64,000 nt of DNA from Synechocystis sp. PCC 7509 (GCF_000332075.2 NZ_ALVU02000001.1:4042324-4106323); one strand, 5' to 3'. Positions 47,282-56,195 are shown, counted from the first letter of the stretch. Notes: generated by a model from the sequence alone, not told the origin. A program made the numbers and translations.

Positions 47282-48943
47282 TCAAATCCCGTGACTTTTG
47301 CCAACTACCCAATGACGGCGAAAAAAGCGCGATAAAGCTGTTTCTTCTAACGATAGGTAAATTGGGCGACCGTGCGGACAAGTTCGGGGGTTACGAGTTC
47401 TTTGCCATTGGTCTAAAAGAGTCTGCATTTGCTCTAAACTTAAGGTTGTACCATTGCGGATTGCACTGCGACAGGCTACAGCAACTTGCGCCGTTTGTAA
47501 ATCTCCACCCAAACTAAGCTCTAAAAGTGCCTCAGCGCAGTCTTCACGCTCTACTAATAGTGCTGGTGCGTTACGAACTGCCCACACATTATCACCAAAA
47601 GGCTCTATTTCTAATCCAATTCGTTCTAATTGCAGAGTTTGCACTGTCGATAAATTGTTGAGAATAGCTGGCGTTTCTAATTTTACTAACTTCCAGTTGG
47701 TCAGCAATTGGTCGTACAAAACCCGCTCGTGAGCAATGTGTTGTTCTACCAGCCACAAGCCCCCCGGATGCTCCACCATAATGTAGGTATTGTGGACTTG
47801 AGAAACCGCTTTTAAACTAAAACTTGCTTCTATTTGTGGTACTGGCTTCACGCCATAAGTACCTTGGGCTTCGGCGGCTTTAATTACTTTCCCTACCCGT
47901 GCATTATTTACTTGTTCGCCCAAAGTATCGCTATTGAGGCGCAAAACTTGCTCGATGGCTTGGCTAACTTGTTCTTGCCAATGAGTAAGATTATTTAAGT
48001 AAATTTCGGTTTTAGCGGGGTGACGATTCCAATTAACTTGATTGGGACTGATTTTGAGGTGCAAAAAACAAACTGGATAGCGATCGCGTGGTAAGGTCTT
48101 TGCAGTGGTAGCTAAAATAATTTGCTCTATTTCCGGCAACTTCACCATTCGCCCATTTACAGCCACTTTTACCCAATCTGGGCGATGGCGATGACATCTA
48201 TCGGGTAAACCTAGTACCAATTGCAAAAGCCCCAGATTTTCTACTCCCAGTTGCGGCACTTCAACTTTTAACTGCTGCAAGTCACCTACTCGCAATTGAC
48301 GAACAATTTGCGGTAATAGCTGTTGTGTACCTACCCCAGGACTCAGCGCAAACCACTGACGGTCATCTAGCCACACTACCCAAGTTATTTGAGGATGACA
48401 TAAAGCAATTTGTCCGATAGTTGTTTGAATTGCCTTTGTTTGTTGCGCTAAAGTCGGCAACCCTTCCCGACGTTCCCACCACGTACCAAATAGATTGTCT
48501 ACTGTAACTACTGTACCCGGTGCGATCGCCACTGTTTCTATTTCTATGGGTTCTCCTTGGGGACAATAAGTAACTCGCCAAGCTTCATCGCTGGTTTGTC
48601 CGCGACTGAGAACTTCTAAATCAGCCAGTTGCGCCAAACTATGCAAAGCTTCTCCGCGAAAGCCCAAACTATTAATTTGCCACAAGTCTTCGCAGTTGCG
48701 GATTTTGCTAGTGCTATGAGCGGTTGCTGCTTGCTTCAAATCTTCAAGCTTCATTCCACAACCGTTATCAGATACCCGCACCCGCCACTGTTGCGCCCAT
48801 ACAGAGATGACAATCCGCGTTGCACCCGCATCTATAGCGTTTTCAACAAGTTCGCGCACCACCGCCGCCAATGAGTCAATTACTTCTCCAGCAGCGATTA
48901 GGTGTACAACTTCTATAGGTAAAGTTTGAATCCCAAAAGTCAT
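47282..48943 (-). CDS. mutL: DNA mismatch repair protein MutL
   Basis: ATPase coordinating mismatch repair. The start MTFGIQTLP at 48943 is preferred over in-frame codons upstream, because family alignments begin there. GHKL motifs are VIDSLAAVVRELVENAIDAG, SDNGCGM and LGFRGEALHSL. The C-terminal part has EQHIAHERVLYDQL, a variant (E for D) of the DQHAxxER endonuclease motif, plus ACRSAIRNG and CPHGRP, so it is probably an endonuclease-type MutL. 554 residues. No mutS is adjacent. Confidence 0.94.
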   Translation of the reverse strand: MTFGIQTLPIEVVHLIAAGEVIDSLAAVVRELVENAIDAGATRIVISVWAQQWRVRVSDNGCGMKLEDLKQAATAHSTSKIRNCEDLWQINSLGFRGEALHSLAQLADLEVLSRGQTSDEAWRVTYCPQGEPIEIETVAIAPGTVVTVDNLFGTWWERREGLPTLAQQTKAIQTTIGQIALCHPQITWVVWLDDRQWFALSPGVGTQQLLPQIVRQLRVGDLQQLKVEVPQLGVENLGLLQLVLGLPDRCHRHRPDWVKVAVNGRMVKLPEIEQIILATTAKTLPRDRYPVCFLHLKISPNQVNWNRHPAKTEIYLNNLTHWQEQVSQAIEQVLRLNSDTLGEQVNNARVGKVIKAAEAQGTYGVKPVPQIEASFSLKAVSQVHNTYIMVEHPGGLWLVEQHIAHERVLYDQLLTNWKLVKLETPAILNNLSTVQTLQLERIGLEIEPFGDNVWAVRNAPALLVEREDCAEALLELSLGGDLQTAQVAVACRSAIRNGTTLSLEQMQTLLDQWQRTRNPRTCPHGRPIYLSLEETALSRFFRRHWVVGKSHGI

Positions 48944-49030
48944 TTTATCTAGGTTTACCCATAAAGACAGAAGACACACCAAATTGGTATGTCTTTTGAG
49001 TAACACTATTTTTTTATTGTAGTATTTCCG

Positions 49031-49837
49031 TTAATTCTCTGAAGCGGAAGGGCGGCTAAAAATTGGTGACAAGAAAGCTACCAAAACCCCAATTAAAAAG
49101 CCAGAGATATTCCGAACTAATGGCAACCAATCGGAGGTACGGGTAATTACGGGGGCAATTCCAAAGGCTAGAAACAAAATTCCCCATAATGGCGAGAAAA
49201 TTAACGCCCATTGCCAGGAAAAACCTTGTCCTTTGCTGCGCGATTGTCCTGCAAATCCACAAATTACCCCACCAAGTACCGAAGTAATCAACGTCAAAAT
49301 CCACTGTTCGCGCGGTAATCCTGGTACAACTCGGCAACCACCTTGACGCAAACAACCTTCAATTGAGCCAATTGCTTGAATAATTGCTTGATCTTCGCCT
49401 TCTTCCCGCACAAAATATAAGTTGCCGAAGCGCGTCTGCAATTCTATCCAAAAGGTACGGGGCAAAAGGTCGTAAACCGCATCGCCAATACTAAAATTAA
49501 GTATATTTCCGCCTCGTGAATCGGCTACAAGTAATATACTTTTTTCATCTAAACCCCAAAAACTTTTTACAGCAGTTCCCGGCGTGCGATCGTATTGAGT
49601 CAAAACCCGCAATTTCCAGCCTGTTTCGGTTTGAAAAGCATCTAATTCTGCGGCTAACTTTTCTTCTTGGACGCTAGTTAAGGATTTTGCTAAATCAATA
49701 ATTGGGGTTGGTGTTGTGGGAAGTAAATCAGGATTATTAAAGGCTAATGCCGTAGGTGTAAGGTTAGTCCATACTGCCCCTGCTAAAAATATTGCACAAA
49801 AATATACGAAAATTCGTTGCCAAGAAAAACGCTGCAT
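49031..49837 (-). CDS. TPM-domain protein, Psb32-like
   Basis: 268 residues from ATG 49837. A signal peptide (ending TPTALAF) is followed by a TPM domain (about 40-175: ATPase-like fold with IIDLAKSLTSVQEEKLAAEL, GWKLRVLTQYDRTPG, SILLVADSRGGNILNFSIG). Two or three C-terminal hydrophobic segments are visible (LITSVLGGVICGFAG; WALIFSPLWGILFLAFGIAP; NISGFLIGVLVAFLSPIF). This layout matches the thylakoid protein Psb32, implicated in photosystem II repair and protection. The identification is by architecture and N-domain similarity. Confidence 0.75.
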   Translation of the reverse strand: MQRFSWQRIFVYFCAIFLAGAVWTNLTPTALAFNNPDLLPTTPTPIIDLAKSLTSVQEEKLAAELDAFQTETGWKLRVLTQYDRTPGTAVKSFWGLDEKSILLVADSRGGNILNFSIGDAVYDLLPRTFWIELQTRFGNLYFVREEGEDQAIIQAIGSIEGCLRQGGCRVVPGLPREQWILTLITSVLGGVICGFAGQSRSKGQGFSWQWALIFSPLWGILFLAFGIAPVITRTSDWLPLVRNISGFLIGVLVAFLSPIFSRPSASEN

Positions 49838-49967
49838 GAGCAATTCTATTAAGTATTTTTAATTTGAACTATTTGTAAATAGTCTTCAGTATTGAAAACT
49901 AATATTTCTTTACATTTGTTTACTTTACTCTAATGTAGGTATCCTTGGCAAAACTTTACAAACCCAA

Positions 49968-50573
49968 TCAGTGGAGTTTTTTCACGGGTTCAAGGCGCAT
50001 TAACACTGTAATCAAAGCTACGCCTACCAAAGCGCCGCCAATATGAGCCACATGATCTACCCCGTCAGTAATTCCAGTTTGGCGAAATTCAAACAATATC
50101 CGTTCAACTACAAACTGTCCAAGAATGATAACTTCCAAAACTCTGCGCCAATGCCAGCTTAATTTGATTAAAACGCTAACTACAAACAAGCCAAAAACTG
50201 CCCCGGATGCTCCCAAAGAGTAACCCGCACTGCTTCCGTGAAATAGAAAGCTCATGACGCTTGCGCCCAAGCCACAGATTAAATAAGAACTAACAACTCC
50301 AATAACTCCTTCTTCTTCTTCAACTAATTTGCCAAAGATGTAGAGAAAAAATAGGTTTCCTGAAATGTGCGCCCAGTTAGCATGACAAAACATTGCTGTG
50401 AAAAATTGATACCAGGAGGGAGAAGAAAAGTTTAAGTATAAATTACGAATAAAGCCAAGATTTAACCCCTTGTCAGCAATAAAAATAACCAAGTTGATGA
50501 TAATTAAGGCAAAAACACCGTTATAAGTGTTTTTTAGCTTATTTTTTCCAGTCTGATTGTCGTCTAGCAGCAT
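49968..50573 (-). CDS. rhomboid-family intramembrane serine protease
   Basis: Six-helix membrane protease. The serine is in GYSLGASGAVFGLFVV and the partner His in VDHVAHIGGALVGVALI. The first loop carries the family WYQFFTAMFCHANWAHISGN, including the HxxxxHxxxN-like set. 201 residues, about the minimal rhomboid core. The substrate is unknown. It is the terminal gene of a minus-strand run from DUF948/YtxH, though spacing of about 50 bp leaves cotranscription open. Confidence 0.9.
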   Translation of the reverse strand: MLLDDNQTGKNKLKNTYNGVFALIIINLVIFIADKGLNLGFIRNLYLNFSSPSWYQFFTAMFCHANWAHISGNLFFLYIFGKLVEEEEGVIGVVSSYLICGLGASVMSFLFHGSSAGYSLGASGAVFGLFVVSVLIKLSWHWRRVLEVIILGQFVVERILFEFRQTGITDGVDHVAHIGGALVGVALITVLMRLEPVKKLH

Positions 50574-50623
50574 AAAAGTAATTTTCCTTTAAGATACAAG
50601 CACTCATCACAGATTATCGGCAA

Positions 50624-51136
50624 CTACTCATCTTCTGGATCGTTCATGATTGGGGCTTTTGGGCGAGAATTATTAACTATTTCTACATCGTCGCCTAATT
50701 CATTTTCTTGGATATATTCAAGGCGATCGCTACTGGCTAACAATTCTCTTTGACTAGGAGAAAGGCGACTAGAGGGACGATTAAAAGTTTTCCAAGCCGT
50801 CGTCATCCCCGCAAACACGCTCCGGGTACTAAGTTCAACTTTTTGCGCTTGTTTTTTTGCCCCGTCAATACTGCGATCTACTTGCTTAACTACCTGGCTG
50901 GCACTTTTCACCCCATCGCTAACATCGTCGGTTAATTCGCTAATTTCTAAACCTGTAAGCCTGATTGCTTCAAGAGTTGGGGGCAAATCGCGCCTTAAAG
51001 TATCAAACAATTTTTCGGCACTACGAGCCGCCCGCGCGACTTCTTGTAATGCCGGAATTGCTGTCACCAAAACCGCCGTAAGACTGACAGCAACTAATAA
51101 AATGGACAATCCAAGCCAAAATATAGGATCGATCAC
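50624..51136 (-). CDS. DUF948 membrane-anchored protein
   Basis: 170 residues. One N-terminal membrane helix (FWLGLSILLVAVSLTAVLVT) is followed by a long amphipathic helical region with repeats like ARAARSAEKLFDTLRRDLPP and DVSDGVKSASQVVKQVDRSI, and an acidic C terminus. This is the DUF948 pattern. Such proteins commonly pair with YtxH-domain proteins; here the ytxH gene lies 14 bp upstream on the same strand. The function is unknown. Confidence 0.8.
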   Translation of the reverse strand: MIDPIFWLGLSILLVAVSLTAVLVTAIPALQEVARAARSAEKLFDTLRRDLPPTLEAIRLTGLEISELTDDVSDGVKSASQVVKQVDRSIDGAKKQAQKVELSTRSVFAGMTTAWKTFNRPSSRLSPSQRELLASSDRLEYIQENELGDDVEIVNNSRPKAPIMNDPEDE

Positions 51137-51150
51137 AGGATTTTATGCAA

Positions 51151-51489
51151 CTACAGGCGATCTAGCATAGGTGGTTCGGGCGTAACTTCGTTGCCCTTCA
51201 AAATTTGACTTTCTTTTTGGCTGGCTTCCACACCCGCAGAAATGGCATCGCGCAGACGTTCTAAAGTGCCATCCCAATTACGCAACGCGGATTCAGAAAG
51301 ACGATCTGCCTGAATTTGGACGCTGGTGGACAAATCTTCGGCTAATTCTGGCAACGCATCGGCGGATTTTTTTAAAAATTGACGAGTTTCCTTACCTGTG
51401 CGAGGAGCCATTAGTAAACCTGTGATAGTTCCGACTGCTGCACCTAGCAATACGCCGCCAATAAATGTTCCCGAACGGTTGTTAGACAT
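51151..51489 (-). CDS. YtxH-domain protein
   Basis: 112 residues. The N-terminal GTFIGGVLLGAAVGTITGLL is a glycine-rich membrane-associating helix, followed by MAPRTGKETRQFLKKSADAL, the classic YtxH sequence, and an amphipathic remainder. Homologues in other bacteria are general-stress proteins. It forms a two-gene unit with the DUF948 gene. Confidence 0.85.
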   Translation of the reverse strand: MSNNRSGTFIGGVLLGAAVGTITGLLMAPRTGKETRQFLKKSADALPELAEDLSTSVQIQADRLSESALRNWDGTLERLRDAISAGVEASQKESQILKGNEVTPEPPMLDRL

Positions 51490-51598
51490 TGTTTCGCTCT
51501 CTCCTTACACCCATTTTAGGCTGATTTTTTTCTAGTGATGTGCGATCGCATTTCGGCATTCAGTCATTAGGATACTTTAGAGCTACAGTTTACACCCA

Positions 51599-51940
51599 CT
51601 ATTTTCTAAATCTTGGCGTTTGTCGTCTTATAAAAGCTGTATTTGGAAAAGAAAAACGCTGCCATGCTTGTTGTCCAATACTTAAAAGCGATAAAACTTG
51701 TCTTACGCGTTGAATTTGAATCTGTAACGGCTCGTTTCTTTGTTTTAGCTGATAAATCCCCATTTGCCCTTTATAAATAGCATTAGGTGTCCCGGCTAAG
51801 GCGGCCCCGGTGCTGCGATTGATAGCAATTAACTTATTATTTAGGCGCTGGAGCTTTTGCCGCAAAAGCCATACACGCCTAGCAATATAGAGTAGTATCA
51901 ACGCAATTAAAACATTAATAATGACGATAGTTACAACCAT
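51599..51940 (-). CDS. small membrane protein of unknown function
   Basis: 113 residues. One N-terminal helix (VTIVIINVLIALILLYIARRVW) is followed by a basic helical stretch (LRQKLQRLNNKLIAINRST) and a basic end (RRQTPRFRK). No family is recognised with confidence. It lies 46 bp downstream of map on the same strand. Confidence 0.6.
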   Translation of the reverse strand: MVVTIVIINVLIALILLYIARRVWLLRQKLQRLNNKLIAINRSTGAALAGTPNAIYKGQMGIYQLKQRNEPLQIQIQRVRQVLSLLSIGQQAWQRFSFPNTAFIRRQTPRFRK

Positions 51941-51986
51941 AATTTGAGTATTGTTTAGATTAGAATCAGCAATAGCTCTATCAAAA

Positions 51987-52766
51987 TTACAAATAAGTTT
52001 CCCCAGGGCGCAAAGTCAGAACTTCTACGCCATCATTGGTTACAGCGATTGTATGCTCAAACTGTGCCGATAAGAGGCGATCGCGTGTCAGCGCCGTCCA
52101 TTTGTCGCTTTGTACTTCCGATTCCCAAGTTCCTTCATTAATCATCGGCTCAATAGTAAATACCATCCCCGCTCTCAACCTTTTGCCTTTTCCTCTCGTG
52201 CCATAATGAGGCACTTGAGGCGCAGTATGAAAAATATTACTAACACCGTGTCCAACAAATTCGCGCACCACCGAAAAACCTTCAGCTTCAGCATATTCTT
52301 GAATCGCTGCGCCAATATCTCCAATCCGCGCATCGGGCTTAACTTCCATAATTCCCCGACGCAGACATTCTTTAGTTACTTCAACGAGCTTTTTTGCTAT
52401 AGGTGAAGGCGTACCAACAAAGAAAGTTTTAGAAGTATCCCCATAATAACCATCTAAAATCGGGGTTACATCTATATTAATAATGTCACCATCAGCAAGA
52501 ATTTGTTTAGCATTGGGGATGCCGTGACAAATAACTTCATTGACGCTAGTACAAATAGATTTAGGAAAACCATGATAACCAAGCGGTGCGCTTTTGGCAT
52601 TGTGCGCTTGCGTCCACTTTTCCGCCGCATCATTTAGTTGTAAAGTGCTGACTCCTGGCTTTACCATCGGTTCTAAATAGTCTAATAATTCTGCCGCTAG
52701 TTGTCCCGCGCGGCGCATTTTTTCAATTTCTCGATGAGACAAAAGAACGATTGTTTCGCTACCCAT
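51987..52766 (-). CDS. map: methionine aminopeptidase type I
   Basis: Removes the initiator methionine from new proteins. The metal ligands are recognisable: Asp in NIDVTPILDGYYGDTSKTF (both aspartates), His in VGHGVSNIFH, Glu in FTIEPMINEG and the last Glu in QFEHTIAVTNDGVEVLT. The N-terminal ICTSVNEVICHGIPN segment is also typical. 259 residues. It is divergent from rpsN over 126 bp. Confidence 0.96.
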   Translation of the reverse strand: MGSETIVLLSHREIEKMRRAGQLAAELLDYLEPMVKPGVSTLQLNDAAEKWTQAHNAKSAPLGYHGFPKSICTSVNEVICHGIPNAKQILADGDIINIDVTPILDGYYGDTSKTFFVGTPSPIAKKLVEVTKECLRRGIMEVKPDARIGDIGAAIQEYAEAEGFSVVREFVGHGVSNIFHTAPQVPHYGTRGKGKRLRAGMVFTIEPMINEGTWESEVQSDKWTALTRDRLLSAQFEHTIAVTNDGVEVLTLRPGETYL

Positions 52767-52892
52767 GCAATTAATTTCCTGTATTCCTAACTAAATGCTA
52801 ACTTTTCGAGGCTAGTCTCGGTACAGAAATTTTCTTAGATTGGATAAGATGTACAATGAGAGGTTTGAAACGAAAAAATAATTGTAGGCTGT

Positions 52893-53195
52893 ATGGCTAA
52901 AAAGAACATGATCGAGCGCGAGAAAAAGCGCACTAGAACCGTAGAAAAGTATGCTGAAAAGCGACAAGCATTATTAGAACAGTTCCAAAATGCCCCCAAC
53001 CAACGGGAAAAACTAGCTATCCACAGACAAATTCAGCAGTTACCCCGCGATAGCTCACGCACTCGCCACCGTAACCGTTGTTGGGTTACAGGTCGTTCTA
53101 GAGGTGTTTACAGCGATTTTGGTTTATCTCGCAACGTTTTCCGCGAGTGGGCGCACCAAGGCTTATTACCAGGGGTAGTCAAGTCTAGCTGGTAG
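52893..53195 (+). CDS. rpsN: 30S ribosomal protein S14
   Basis: Small-subunit head protein, long (zinc-free, C-) form of 100 residues: [20 protein letters not shown], then [20 protein letters not shown] and [17 protein letters not shown]. The CxxC pairs of the zinc-binding form are absent, as usual for cyanobacteria. A possible -10 TACAAT at 52852-52857 precedes it. It is a monocistronic gene with its own terminator. Confidence 0.97.
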   Translation: MAKKNMIEREKKRTRTVEKYAEKRQALLEQFQNAPNQREKLAIHRQIQQLPRDSSRTRHRNRCWVTGRSRGVYSDFGLSRNVFREWAHQGLLPGVVKSSW

Positions 53196-53199
53196 TTTT

Positions 53200-53230
53200 A
53201 AAACCCCTTTCTGTGCTGGAGAGGGGTTTT
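53200..53230. terminator. rpsN terminator
   Basis: Hairpin AAAACCCC/GGGGTTTT with a 15-base loop and a trailing ATTTATT, 5 bp beyond the rpsN stop. Because the arms are A- and T-rich outside, it can serve the convergent gene at 53233 as well. Confidence 0.85.
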
Positions 53231-53232
53231 AT

Positions 53233-53562
53233 TTATTGTCCACAACAGCGATCTATACCCAGACTATCTAAAAGTAAATCGCTAACAGCATTGGCGATCG
53301 CAAACTCTCCATAAAAGCTTTTAGAAAAGTCAAATGCCTGCATCTCTGTAACAATCGCAATTACCAGACTTCCTAGATCGTTTTCCCCTTCCATTCTTTG
53401 TCTCACAAAAATCTGCGCCGCTCGCTTTGCGATTTGCTCGTTGACTGGTTCGGGTAAAAATTCTTCATTTAGCCACCGCTCTAGAGAGCTTCGCAGCCAT
53501 TCCCCCTCTTGTATGGGGTCTTGAGGTGGTGGAAGGGTAATTGCTTGGATTGGTTCAGCCAT
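53233..53562 (-). CDS. conserved protein of unknown function
   Basis: 109 residues, predicted mostly helical: LRSSLERWLNEEFLPEPVNE, QIAKRAAQIFVRQRMEGEND and SLVIAIVTEMQAFDFSKSF. No membrane segment or known motif. It ends CCGQ. It resembles small unannotated cyanobacterial proteins, but I cannot name a family. It is convergent with rpsN and marks the left edge of the toxin-antitoxin island. Confidence 0.6.
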   Translation of the reverse strand: MAEPIQAITLPPPQDPIQEGEWLRSSLERWLNEEFLPEPVNEQIAKRAAQIFVRQRMEGENDLGSLVIAIVTEMQAFDFSKSFYGEFAIANAVSDLLLDSLGIDRCCGQ

Positions 53563-53747
53563 AGTAAGATCCCAGATTTTGGCTTTTTATACATTATCGT
53601 GCCAGGGGCATATATTTTTGGCTCGTAAGTTATAACAATTTGCATTGCAGGTGCGATCGCTCTAACCTTTGCTGGTGGAGATAGAATAAAAACTTTACCT
53701 AAATTTCTAGGTTACGCTGAAAGTGCGATCGGTAAAGTAGTCTTATT

Positions 53748-53996
53748 ATGAACATTGTTATCCCTGAAGAAATCTTGCAAGCGTCGCAGCTTACCGAGGG
53801 TGAGTTTCGCCAAGAGATTGCTTTGCATATGTTCCAGCAAGGTCGTTTGACGTTGGGTTATGCAAGTAAGTTAGCAGATATGTCTCTCAATAATTTTCGC
53901 CAACTCCTTAAACAGCGAAGTATCCCGCTTTACTCTTACGACGTTGAGGATTTTGAACTAGATTTGAAAAATTTACGAGAGTTAGGACGGTTGTGA
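53748..53996 (+). CDS. UPF0175-family antitoxin
   Basis: 82 residues: EEILQASQLTEGEFRQEIAL, then the helix-turn-helix-like LTLGYASKLADMSLNNFRQL and a C-terminal toxin-binding tail (YDVEDFELDLKNLRELGRL). This matches UPF0175 proteins, which partner DUF3368 PIN toxins. Its stop overlaps the toxin's GTG start by four bases (GTGA), so the two are translated together. The antitoxin role is inferred from family pairing. Confidence 0.88.
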   Translation: MNIVIPEEILQASQLTEGEFRQEIALHMFQQGRLTLGYASKLADMSLNNFRQLLKQRSIPLYSYDVEDFELDLKNLRELGRL

Positions 53997-54487
53997 TTGT
54001 CATTAGCGATACATCAGCAATTACAAACTTGGCAGCAATTGATTATTTACAACTTCTGGCTCAACTCTACAATCAAGTCACAATTCCTGAAGCCGTGTAT
54101 CGTGAACTCGCGGATATCGATCCTCCAGTTCCAGGGACTTTAGAAGTCCAAACGGCTAATTGGCTAAAGGTTAAACAAGTCGTTGATCGTGAATTTGTTG
54201 AACGTTTAATTGATGAAGTAAGGCTAGATCCGGGAGAATCTGAAGCGATCGCACTTGCCTTAGAAATTAACGCAGATTTATTATTAATTGATGAACGTCG
54301 TGGTAGAGCCGAAGCTGACCGTTTAGGAGTCAAGATTACTGGATTATTAGGTATTTTAGTTGAAGCCAAACAGAAAAATTTGATTGTTGCCGTAAAACCT
54401 TTGATGGATGCCTTAATTGCTACGTCGCAGTTTAGAGTATCTTCAGCCTTGTACAACCAGATTCTAAATATAGTGGACGAAAATTAA
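53993..54487 (+). CDS. DUF3368 PIN-domain toxin
   Basis: Putative RNase toxin, 164 residues, GTG start. PIN-fold acidic residues are visible: Asp6 in VISDTSAITNLA, Glu in TIPEAVYRELAD, the DPGESEAIALALEI motif and LLLIDERRGRAEA, as in DUF3368. The C-terminal region GLLGILVEAKQKNLI is also characteristic. It overlaps the UPF0175 antitoxin gene. All catalytic acids appear intact. Confidence 0.9.
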   Translation: MIVISDTSAITNLAAIDYLQLLAQLYNQVTIPEAVYRELADIDPPVPGTLEVQTANWLKVKQVVDREFVERLIDEVRLDPGESEAIALALEINADLLLIDERRGRAEADRLGVKITGLLGILVEAKQKNLIVAVKPLMDALIATSQFRVSSALYNQILNIVDEN

Positions 54488-54632
54488 TTCACAGTAAAAG
54501 CCAGTCTTGGCATACTTGCAACAGTAATTATTAATTTAAAAGCGATCGCCTAAATATTTCAAGAAATACGGACGTTTAGAAAAAAGTTTTAGATGGTTGC
54601 GATTGCAAAATAACCGAGAAGGATAATAGAGG

Positions 54633-54854
54633 ATGAGGAACGAAACAGAAAACAATAAATATGAGCTATGGTCGTCTGCAACTGAAGGCTCAGAAACCTT
54701 CTTCCCTGCTGATAATAATAGCGTTAAGGCTATTCTAGCGCCCGATGCTAAATTGGTTTGTGTGATCGAAGCAACATCGTGGAACGAAGCTCAACAAAAA
54801 CGATATGATTTCATGGGTTGGGGTTATTACAAGACTTTTGAAGAACAGGCATAA
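54633..54854 (+). CDS. small conserved protein of unknown function
   Basis: 73 residues: NNKYELWSSATEGSETFFPA, DAKLVCVIEATSWNEAQQKR and DFMGWGYYKTFEEQ. I recall a similar layout (YELWSS..., DAKLV..., GW.PYK) in short cyanobacterial proteins without known function. The start ATG has AGAAGGATAATAGAGG ahead of it, a good ribosome binding site. It is single and lies inside the accessory island. Confidence 0.6.
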   Translation: MRNETENNKYELWSSATEGSETFFPADNNSVKAILAPDAKLVCVIEATSWNEAQQKRYDFMGWGYYKTFEEQA

Positions 54855-55083
54855 CAGCAAAAAAGACGCAACCGCAAGTGAACCAACTGTAACTGAACAA
54901 AGCACTGCACCCGACCGCTAAAAATCCTCCGTTTCGCTTGTGCCTTGCTCCAATTTAGGCTTTGGCAGCAAGTAAGCTTGGTCTTTAGGCTACATATTTT
55001 CTGTGTAGAAGCGCGATCGCACTTCTTCCTACAATCGTTAAATTGAGCGTACCGTATTGATAAGCGATCGCAGAAGGAAGCCT

Positions 55084-55335
55084 ATGAAGAATAATTCAGA
55101 GTTAGAAGATGAACTCCAGCCGGAATATGACTTAAAGAGTTTAAAAGTCAGAAAGTTAGGGAGTGGACGAAAAAGCTTCGGTGAGGCGGTTGTTCGTCTA
55201 GAACCTGATGTAGCGAAAATGTTTCCAAGTGCTGACTCCGTGAATGAAGCGCTACGATTTTTGGTCAGAATTACACGAGAGAATCAGTCTTTTGCACCTA
55301 TACAGCCGCCTAATTCGGTTGAAGCGGATAGTTAA
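55084..55335 (+). CDS. small protein of unknown function, antitoxin-like size
   Basis: 83 residues from ATG 55084, with GAAGGAAG just upstream. Acidic N terminus (NNSELEDELQPEYDLKSLKV), then VRKLGSGRKSFGEAVVRLEP, DVAKMFPSADSVNEALRFLV and a polar tail. The middle resembles the N-terminal parts of small regulatory or antitoxin proteins near RelE/HigB toxins, but no partner gene follows; only HIP1 repeats do. Confidence 0.5.
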   Translation: MKNNSELEDELQPEYDLKSLKVRKLGSGRKSFGEAVVRLEPDVAKMFPSADSVNEALRFLVRITRENQSFAPIQPPNSVEADS

Positions 55336-55343
55336 TCATAGAT

Positions 55344-55487
55344 GCGATCGCACTTTGTTAAGCAGAATTAGGCAAGCGCGATCGCATTTACATTAACTAC
55401 AGTAATAAGCGATCGCATTTGCATTAGTTACAGTAATAAGCGATCGCATTAATGACATAAATACAACGAAAAAGAAAGTGCGATCGC
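55344..55487. repeat. HIP1-containing tandem repeats, cluster 1
   Basis: Five GCGATCGC sites at 55344, 55378, 55409, 55440 and 55480. The middle three are spaced exactly 31 bp, with unit GCGATCGCATTTGCATTAGT followed by TACAGTAATAA. The end unit has ATTAATGACATAAATACAAC and is related to pieces at 56208-56290 and 57022-57060. No gene is present. Confidence 0.75.
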
Positions 55488-55555
55488 CGGATACTTAATC
55501 TCGATTAGTAACCTAGGCTTAAAGTAAGATTTGATTTCAAAGGAGGCTTTCAACA

Positions 55556-55768
55556 ATGCCAGAGCAGATAGAGAAACGCTTAACCCATTTAGAGGCTGAA
55601 GTTGCACGACTTAAACACAAAGTAGAAACTGATTTGTCCTCAAAACCTTGGTGGGAAAAAATCGCTGGCACCTTTGCAGATAACTCAGCTTATGATGAGG
55701 CGATGCAGTTGGGGCGCGAGTATCGTGAATCTTTCCGCCCAAATTCTACACATCCATCTAACGAGTAA
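55556..55768 (+). CDS. antitoxin of the VapC-type module
   Basis: 70 residues. An N-terminal coiled-coil (EKRLTHLEAEVARLKHKVET) is followed by PWWEKIAGTFADNSAYDEAM and an acidic-basic tail. A strong site AAAGGAGG precedes the ATG. Its last base is shared with the first base of the toxin start (TAATG overlap at 55766-55770), the usual antitoxin-toxin junction. The coiled-coil followed by a short linear tail is usual for VapB-like antitoxins of this group. Confidence 0.75.
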   Translation: MPEQIEKRLTHLEAEVARLKHKVETDLSSKPWWEKIAGTFADNSAYDEAMQLGREYRESFRPNSTHPSNE

Positions 55769-56187
55769 TGTATATTCTCGATACGGATCATTTCAGCGTT
55801 TTGGATCGTGGAGGAGTTCAAGCCCAACATCTGTTGCAAAAGCTGGCAAGTGTCGATCGCTTGCTGGTGGCAACAAGTATTATTAGCTACGAAGAACAAA
55901 TGCGAGGCTGGTTAAGCTACATAGGCAAAACCCAGACTATTGAAAAACAAGTTACAGCCTACAGAGAGCTAAAGCGGCAATTAATCAATTACTGTACAAT
56001 TCCAGTTGTTGAGTTTGATGAGCAAGCAGCCCAAGAATTTCAACGACTAAAGAAGTTGTATCCAAGGCTTGGTACAATGGACTTAAAGATTGCCGCGATC
56101 GCACTGGTAAATGAAGCAATTCTATTAACTCGTAACAGTTCTGACTTTGGGCAAATTGCCGGGTTAATTATGGAGGATTGGACGTAA
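55768..56187 (+). CDS. vapC: VapC-family PIN-domain toxin
   Basis: 139 residues. PIN residues are intact: Asp5 in MYILDTDHFS, Glu in ISYEEQMRGW, Asp in LGTMDLKIAAIAL and Asp in LLTRNSSDFGQI. These four acids bind Mg in VapC RNases. It is cotranslated with the antitoxin (overlap by one base). The likely target is tRNA or rRNA, by family; it cannot be told here. Confidence 0.88.
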   Translation: MYILDTDHFSVLDRGGVQAQHLLQKLASVDRLLVATSIISYEEQMRGWLSYIGKTQTIEKQVTAYRELKRQLINYCTIPVVEFDEQAAQEFQRLKKLYPRLGTMDLKIAAIALVNEAILLTRNSSDFGQIAGLIMEDWT

Positions 56188-56195
56188 AAATTTCT

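Noticed and set aside
55378-55447. 31-bp periodic repeats that look like a small CRISPR array
   Set aside because: The repeated part includes the spacer words themselves, there are no unique spacers and no cas genes; the period comes from HIP1-based units.
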